From positions 868,001 through 932,000 of the forward strand of contig CAXXFH010000006.1 in NCBI GenBank assembly GCA_963677085.2: 64,000 nt of DNA. The letters run 5' to 3'. This DNA is from G963677085 sp963677085 (GTDB taxonomy: Bacteria > Planctomycetota > Planctomycetia > Pirellulales > Thermoguttaceae). Below, in pieces: positions 61,253-64,000 of this stretch; the first letter of the stretch is position 1; each line of letters opens with the position of its first letter. A program made the position numbers and the translations under genes. The notes under the pieces are model-generated. The model made no database searches. It was not told the origin of the DNA and saw only the letters and a list, made by a program, of their open reading frames with translations.

Positions 61253-61900
61253 ATGAAAATCGTCGCTGCCAAAAAGATACTCAAAGCCAACGACCAACTT
61301 GCCGAGGAGAACCGTCAGCGGTTTGATGCGTCGGGCGTGTTTTGTGTCAACGTGGTCGGTTCGCCCGGGGCCGGGAAGACGACCCTGCTCGAAGCCCTGT
61401 TCGCGAAGCTCGACGGCCGGCTGCGGCCCGCGGTGATCGAGGGCGATATCGCCAGTTCGATCGACGCCGAGCGGATCGAAAAGCTGGGTGTGCCTGTCGT
61501 GCAGATCAACACCGACGGGGCCTGTCACCTCGACGCGGTGATGATCCAGTCGGCGCTGGAAGGGTTCGACCTTGAGGCGATCGACGTGTTGTTCGTCGAG
61601 AACGTGGGCAACCTGGTCTGCACGGCCGGTTTCGACTTGGGCGAGCACCTGCGCGTGATCGTGCTAAGCACCAGCGAGGGCGACGACAAAGCGGCCAAAT
61701 ACCCGGCCATCTTTCAGGGTTCCGATGCCCTGATCATCACCAAGGCCGACCTGATGCCACACTTGAACTTCAACGGCGAGCGAATCTCGGCCGACATGAA
61801 GCGGTTGAACCCGAAGGCCGAAATCTTCGAAGTGGCCGCGCTGAAGGACGACGGCGTGGGGTCGGCGGCGGAGTGGTTGATGGGGAAGGCGGGGAAATGA
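61253..61900 (+). CDS. hypB: Hydrogenase nickel-incorporation GTPase HypB
   Basis: 215 aa. G-protein motifs: P-loop GSPGAGKTT at 36-44, VIEGDIASS (switch I), FVENVGNLVC (G3, with the Cys) and ITKADL (G4). DGACHLD holds the metal-binding Cys-His found at the G-domain dimer interface. No N-terminal CxxCGC or His-rich stretch is present, so it is the simple form. It hydrolyses GTP to load nickel into the hydrogenase. hypC, hypD, hypE and hypF are not in this window. Confidence 0.93.
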   Translation: MKIVAAKKILKANDQLAEENRQRFDASGVFCVNVVGSPGAGKTTLLEALFAKLDGRLRPAVIEGDIASSIDAERIEKLGVPVVQINTDGACHLDAVMIQSALEGFDLEAIDVLFVENVGNLVCTAGFDLGEHLRVIVLSTSEGDDKAAKYPAIFQGSDALIITKADLMPHLNFNGERISADMKRLNPKAEIFEVAALKDDGVGSAAEWLMGKAGK

Positions 61901-61908
61901 TTCGGAGG

Positions 61909-61941
61909 GTTCTCCTGGTTCCCATGCTTTGCGTGGAACGG
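61909..61941. repeat. Family G palindrome
   Basis: TTCCCATGCTTTGCGTGGAA, just after hypB. It marks the start of the low-GC stretch. Confidence 0.5.
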
Positions 61942-61954
61942 GAGTGTGCGGGTA

Positions 61955-62878
61955 TTAGAAGGGCGATTGGTGTGATAATACGTCCAAGAGGTAATTCATC
62001 TGATCACGAGGCTCGCTTTGCATTCGCGGCCAATCGATCTCGATTTCGGCGGTGTCCATGTGTGCGAACAAGAGTCTAGATTGAAGCCCCCAGACCACGA
62101 GGCGTTCCTTGTCCGACGTTTTATCAATGCAATGATCAAGGGTTTGAAACAAACGATCATAGGCCTGCGGATGTGTTCCATTCTGTGACGGTCCAAAATA
62201 CACATTAAAGACTGTGAGCCACATGAGTGCCGTGGCTATACCAAGCAGACAATTTACGCGACGGGCAACTGAGACTTGAGGACACTCCAGAAGCCATGCA
62301 GCAGCGAAACGATCTGCATCATTTTCCTGTTGTATGGATATGTCCCCTTCGCACGCAGTATGGTCCAGGCAAAGATGCCCAATCTCGTGCAGTATAATAA
62401 ACGAGCACGCCACCCAGAAAAGCCCTTTTCCGATCGTCTTCTGGGAATTGTTTAGGCTTGGCAAAACACTTGTGGGAAATTCCATTTCTACGTCAGACGT
62501 ATTCTTTTCCAGGCCCATCTTAGTCGCCCACTGCTGCAAATCCATATTAACCGCCCATGTTAGTATTTGGTCGGCAGGAGCGAAGAGTTTTATCCGTTCG
62601 TGTTCTGCCATTTCGCGATATCCTGGTGTACCCATGGCCGAAAGGACAATTGCTGTGGTATAGGCGTGTCCCTTCAAACGATACAAGGCTTTTGTCCCCA
62701 CTGTAATCGTTTTTTGAATAGGATCTGCTTTGAAGACAATAGACTCAGATTCAGTCTCCAGTCGAAATGTGGGATGTAGGCTATCAAGTAACTTGCGCAA
62801 CTCTTCCCTTCTCCCTGGCGCCATGCACTCCAGAAGATTGACGAACGGTTTACTGTCGATTTCACTAGCGGAATTCAT
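61955..62878 (-). CDS. Lit-like (peptidase U49) zinc metalloprotease
   Basis: 307 aa. The motif HEIGH at residues 164-168 lies in a hydrophobic stretch (FWVACSFIILHEIGHLCLDH) and is followed by QQENDADRFAAAWLL, whose acidic residues could be the third zinc ligand. The length and the HExxH position are close to those of E. coli Lit (about 300 aa, motif near 160), an anti-phage protease that cleaves EF-Tu. The DNA is clearly lower in GC than its surroundings, suggesting acquisition by transfer. Two further hydrophobic segments flank the site. Other HExxH families are possible, so the Lit link is moderate. Confidence 0.65.
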   Translation of the reverse strand: MNSASEIDSKPFVNLLECMAPGRREELRKLLDSLHPTFRLETESESIVFKADPIQKTITVGTKALYRLKGHAYTTAIVLSAMGTPGYREMAEHERIKLFAPADQILTWAVNMDLQQWATKMGLEKNTSDVEMEFPTSVLPSLNNSQKTIGKGLFWVACSFIILHEIGHLCLDHTACEGDISIQQENDADRFAAAWLLECPQVSVARRVNCLLGIATALMWLTVFNVYFGPSQNGTHPQAYDRLFQTLDHCIDKTSDKERLVVWGLQSRLLFAHMDTAEIEIDWPRMQSEPRDQMNYLLDVLSHQSPF

Positions 62879-62892
62879 TTGTCCTGGTCTTC

Positions 62893-62985
62893 TTAGATTG
62901 CTGCGTAGGATAGCTTTTTGCGTTTCTTCGTTATCTCCCGGTACGCCTCACATTTTTTGCAGCGCCGATAATTCCTAATGTCCAT
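62893..62985 (-). CDS. Very small Cys-containing ORF upstream of Lit-like gene
   Basis: Reading from the ATG at 62985 gives a 30-aa basic peptide (MDIRNYRRCKKCEAYREITK, then KRKKLSYAAI) with CxxC, ending in TAA 14 bp before the protease start. It could be a leader peptide, a regulator, or non-coding. Too short to assign a family. No strong ribosome-binding site is seen. Confidence 0.3.
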   Translation of the reverse strand: MDIRNYRRCKKCEAYREITKKRKKLSYAAI

Positions 62986-63148
62986 GCCTTACGTGTACGT
63001 CTGTGGGTTAACACTTTGCATTATTCCTCCCCACCGACAGCACACGTTTTCAAATCGGCGTATGCGGATAGTTGAAAGGCTGGAAAAAACGCATTCATGG
63101 CCGCTGAAGCGGCCATGCCTCGGAATTTCCTTACTCCTATCTCCCAAC

Positions 63149-64000
63149 TCAATCCCCCACCGCATAGAGATGCCGTCGCGTGGCGACAAACAGCGTGCCG
63201 TTGGCGGCCGTGGGGGTGCAGGAGATGGCATCTCGCAGGCGGATGCGGTTGAGGACCTTCAGCTCTCGCCCGGCGGCCAGGACCCAGAGGGTTTGGCGTT
63301 GCGTGCCGAGATAGATTTTGCCGTCGGCCAGCAGTGGCGAAGCGGAGATCCTTCCCTCGGCGTCGTGGATCCAAACGATCCGGCCCGTGTCGGCCTCAAG
63401 GCAATGAAGCCGGCCGTCGAACCCGGCGGCGTACACCAGGCCGTCGGCGACAGCTACCGTCGACACGCTGCAACCGATGTCGGCATACGACCAGACGAGA
63501 TTCCGCCGAGTGACGTCGCCGTTGAATCGCCCGTCGGCCGGGCCGTCGCCCTTGAGGCACACCAGCCAGCCGTGCTTCATCCCGTGAAACGGCTCCTGGG
63601 TGAAAGTGGCGTAAAGGTGGCCGTTGTCGAACACCGGATTGGCGGTTACTTCGTACGACGTGCTGTCGTGCTGGTGGTCGGGCGGCACGTGGGCTTGGGT
63701 TTGGGCCAACGGATGGCCGTTGAACCACCACACCGGTTTGAGTTTCAGCGGCTCACCGTCGGCGGCCTGTTTCGCTGCCGCTTGCTCGGTCACCGGTTCA
63801 AACGCATACATAATACCGTTGCCCGCGCCGAAGTAGATCAACGCGCGTCCGTCGACTTCACCCAGCACGGGCGAACTCCACTGCCCATGGGTGACATCGG
63901 CGCCGATGCCGAAATCGTCACGAGCCACCAGCTTGCCGGTGCGTTTGTCGACCACGATCAACGACGGCGCCTTCGGGTTGGTCACGTAAGTGTGCGTCCA
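63149..64000 (-). CDS. PQQ-type beta-propeller protein, cut by the window edge
   Basis: The frame is open past position 64000; at least 284 residues of the C-terminal part are present. Blade motifs include VYAAGFDGRLHCLEADTGRIVW, GKIYLGTQRQTLWVL and GTLFVATRRHLYAVGD, the pyrrolo-quinoline-quinone-like (PF13360) repeat pattern. It is likely a secreted or periplasmic PQQ-like protein common in planctomycetes; whether it is an enzyme cannot be told without its N-terminus. Confidence 0.85.
   Translation of the reverse strand, partial: WTHTYVTNPKAPSLIVVDKRTGKLVARDDFGIGADVTHGQWSSPVLGEVDGRALIYFGAGNGIMYAFEPVTEQAAAKQAADGEPLKLKPVWWFNGHPLAQTQAHVPPDHQHDSTSYEVTANPVFDNGHLYATFTQEPFHGMKHGWLVCLKGDGPADGRFNGDVTRRNLVWSYADIGCSVSTVAVADGLVYAAGFDGRLHCLEADTGRIVWIHDAEGRISASPLLADGKIYLGTQRQTLWVLAAGRELKVLNRIRLRDAISCTPTAANGTLFVATRRHLYAVGD

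Noticed and set aside
1..64000. CRISPR arrays, tRNA and rRNA genes
   Set aside because: The repeats present are dispersed palindromes without regular spacers; no cloverleaf or rRNA sequence was recognised by eye.

Overview
The window looks like a chromosomal contig from a high-GC, anaerobic or facultatively anaerobic member of the Planctomycetota (Pirellulales-like). The evidence is the combination of a DUF1559 prepilin-type protein followed by a small lipoprotein, a Rhodopirellula-type ECF sigma factor followed by a FecR/LamG protein, PEP-CTERM secreted LamG proteins, an arylsulfatase, Tat-exported Gfo/Idh/MocA oxidoreductases and large secreted PD40/c-heme proteins resembling the hydrazine synthase alpha subunit. 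No rRNA, tRNA or CRISPR array was recognised.

Layout. 0.15-1.3 kb: an IS630-type element whose transposase needs a -1 frameshift, inserted in the stop codon of a histidine kinase gene (1.3-2.2 kb). 2.4-29.3 kb: a loose glycan-degradation region with an alpha-galactosidase-like protein, a DUF4091/GH123-like protein, a beta-helix protein, two other TIM-barrel hydrolase-like proteins, a sulfatase, two secreted heme/PD40 proteins, a NeuD-type acetyltransferase and a short methyltransferase. 29.8-36.5 kb: an ECF sigma / FecR-LamG pair followed by two LamG PEP-CTERM proteins, a DUF1559 protein and a lipoprotein. 36.8-44.2 kb: an alpha/alpha-toroid-type protein, a HEAT-repeat protein, a Gfo/Idh/MocA oxidoreductase and an aldo/keto reductase. 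44.4-50.5 kb: a membrane histidine kinase with an NtrC-type sigma54 activator, a XylR/AraC-type regulator and a further TIM-barrel hydrolase. 50.7-52.3 kb: small membrane proteins, a DUF2007 protein and a broken antitoxin gene.

52.6-61.9 kb is the most striking part: hdrC-hdrB-hdrA-mvhD-mvhG-mvhA, encoding a heterodisulfide reductase / [NiFe]-hydrogenase complex of the electron-bifurcating (group 3c) type, followed by a rho-independent terminator and then a hydrogenase maturation protease, a stand-alone cyclic-nucleotide-binding protein, hypA and hypB. A near-consensus sigma54 promoter and an upstream inverted repeat precede hdrC, and the sigma54 activator pair lies 5.5 kb upstream. The likely role is H2 oxidation or production coupled to ferredoxin and a thiol/disulfide-type or other acceptor; the physiological acceptor cannot be read from the sequence.

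61.9-63.0 kb is visibly lower in GC and holds a Lit-like (peptidase U49) HExxH protease with a very small Cys-containing ORF upstream, a candidate acquired anti-phage function. The window ends in a PQQ-type beta-propeller protein cut by the right edge. At least eight families of dispersed intergenic palindromic repeats occur throughout, usually just 3' of genes; one copy lies inside the hydrogenase operon between hdrA and mvhD.
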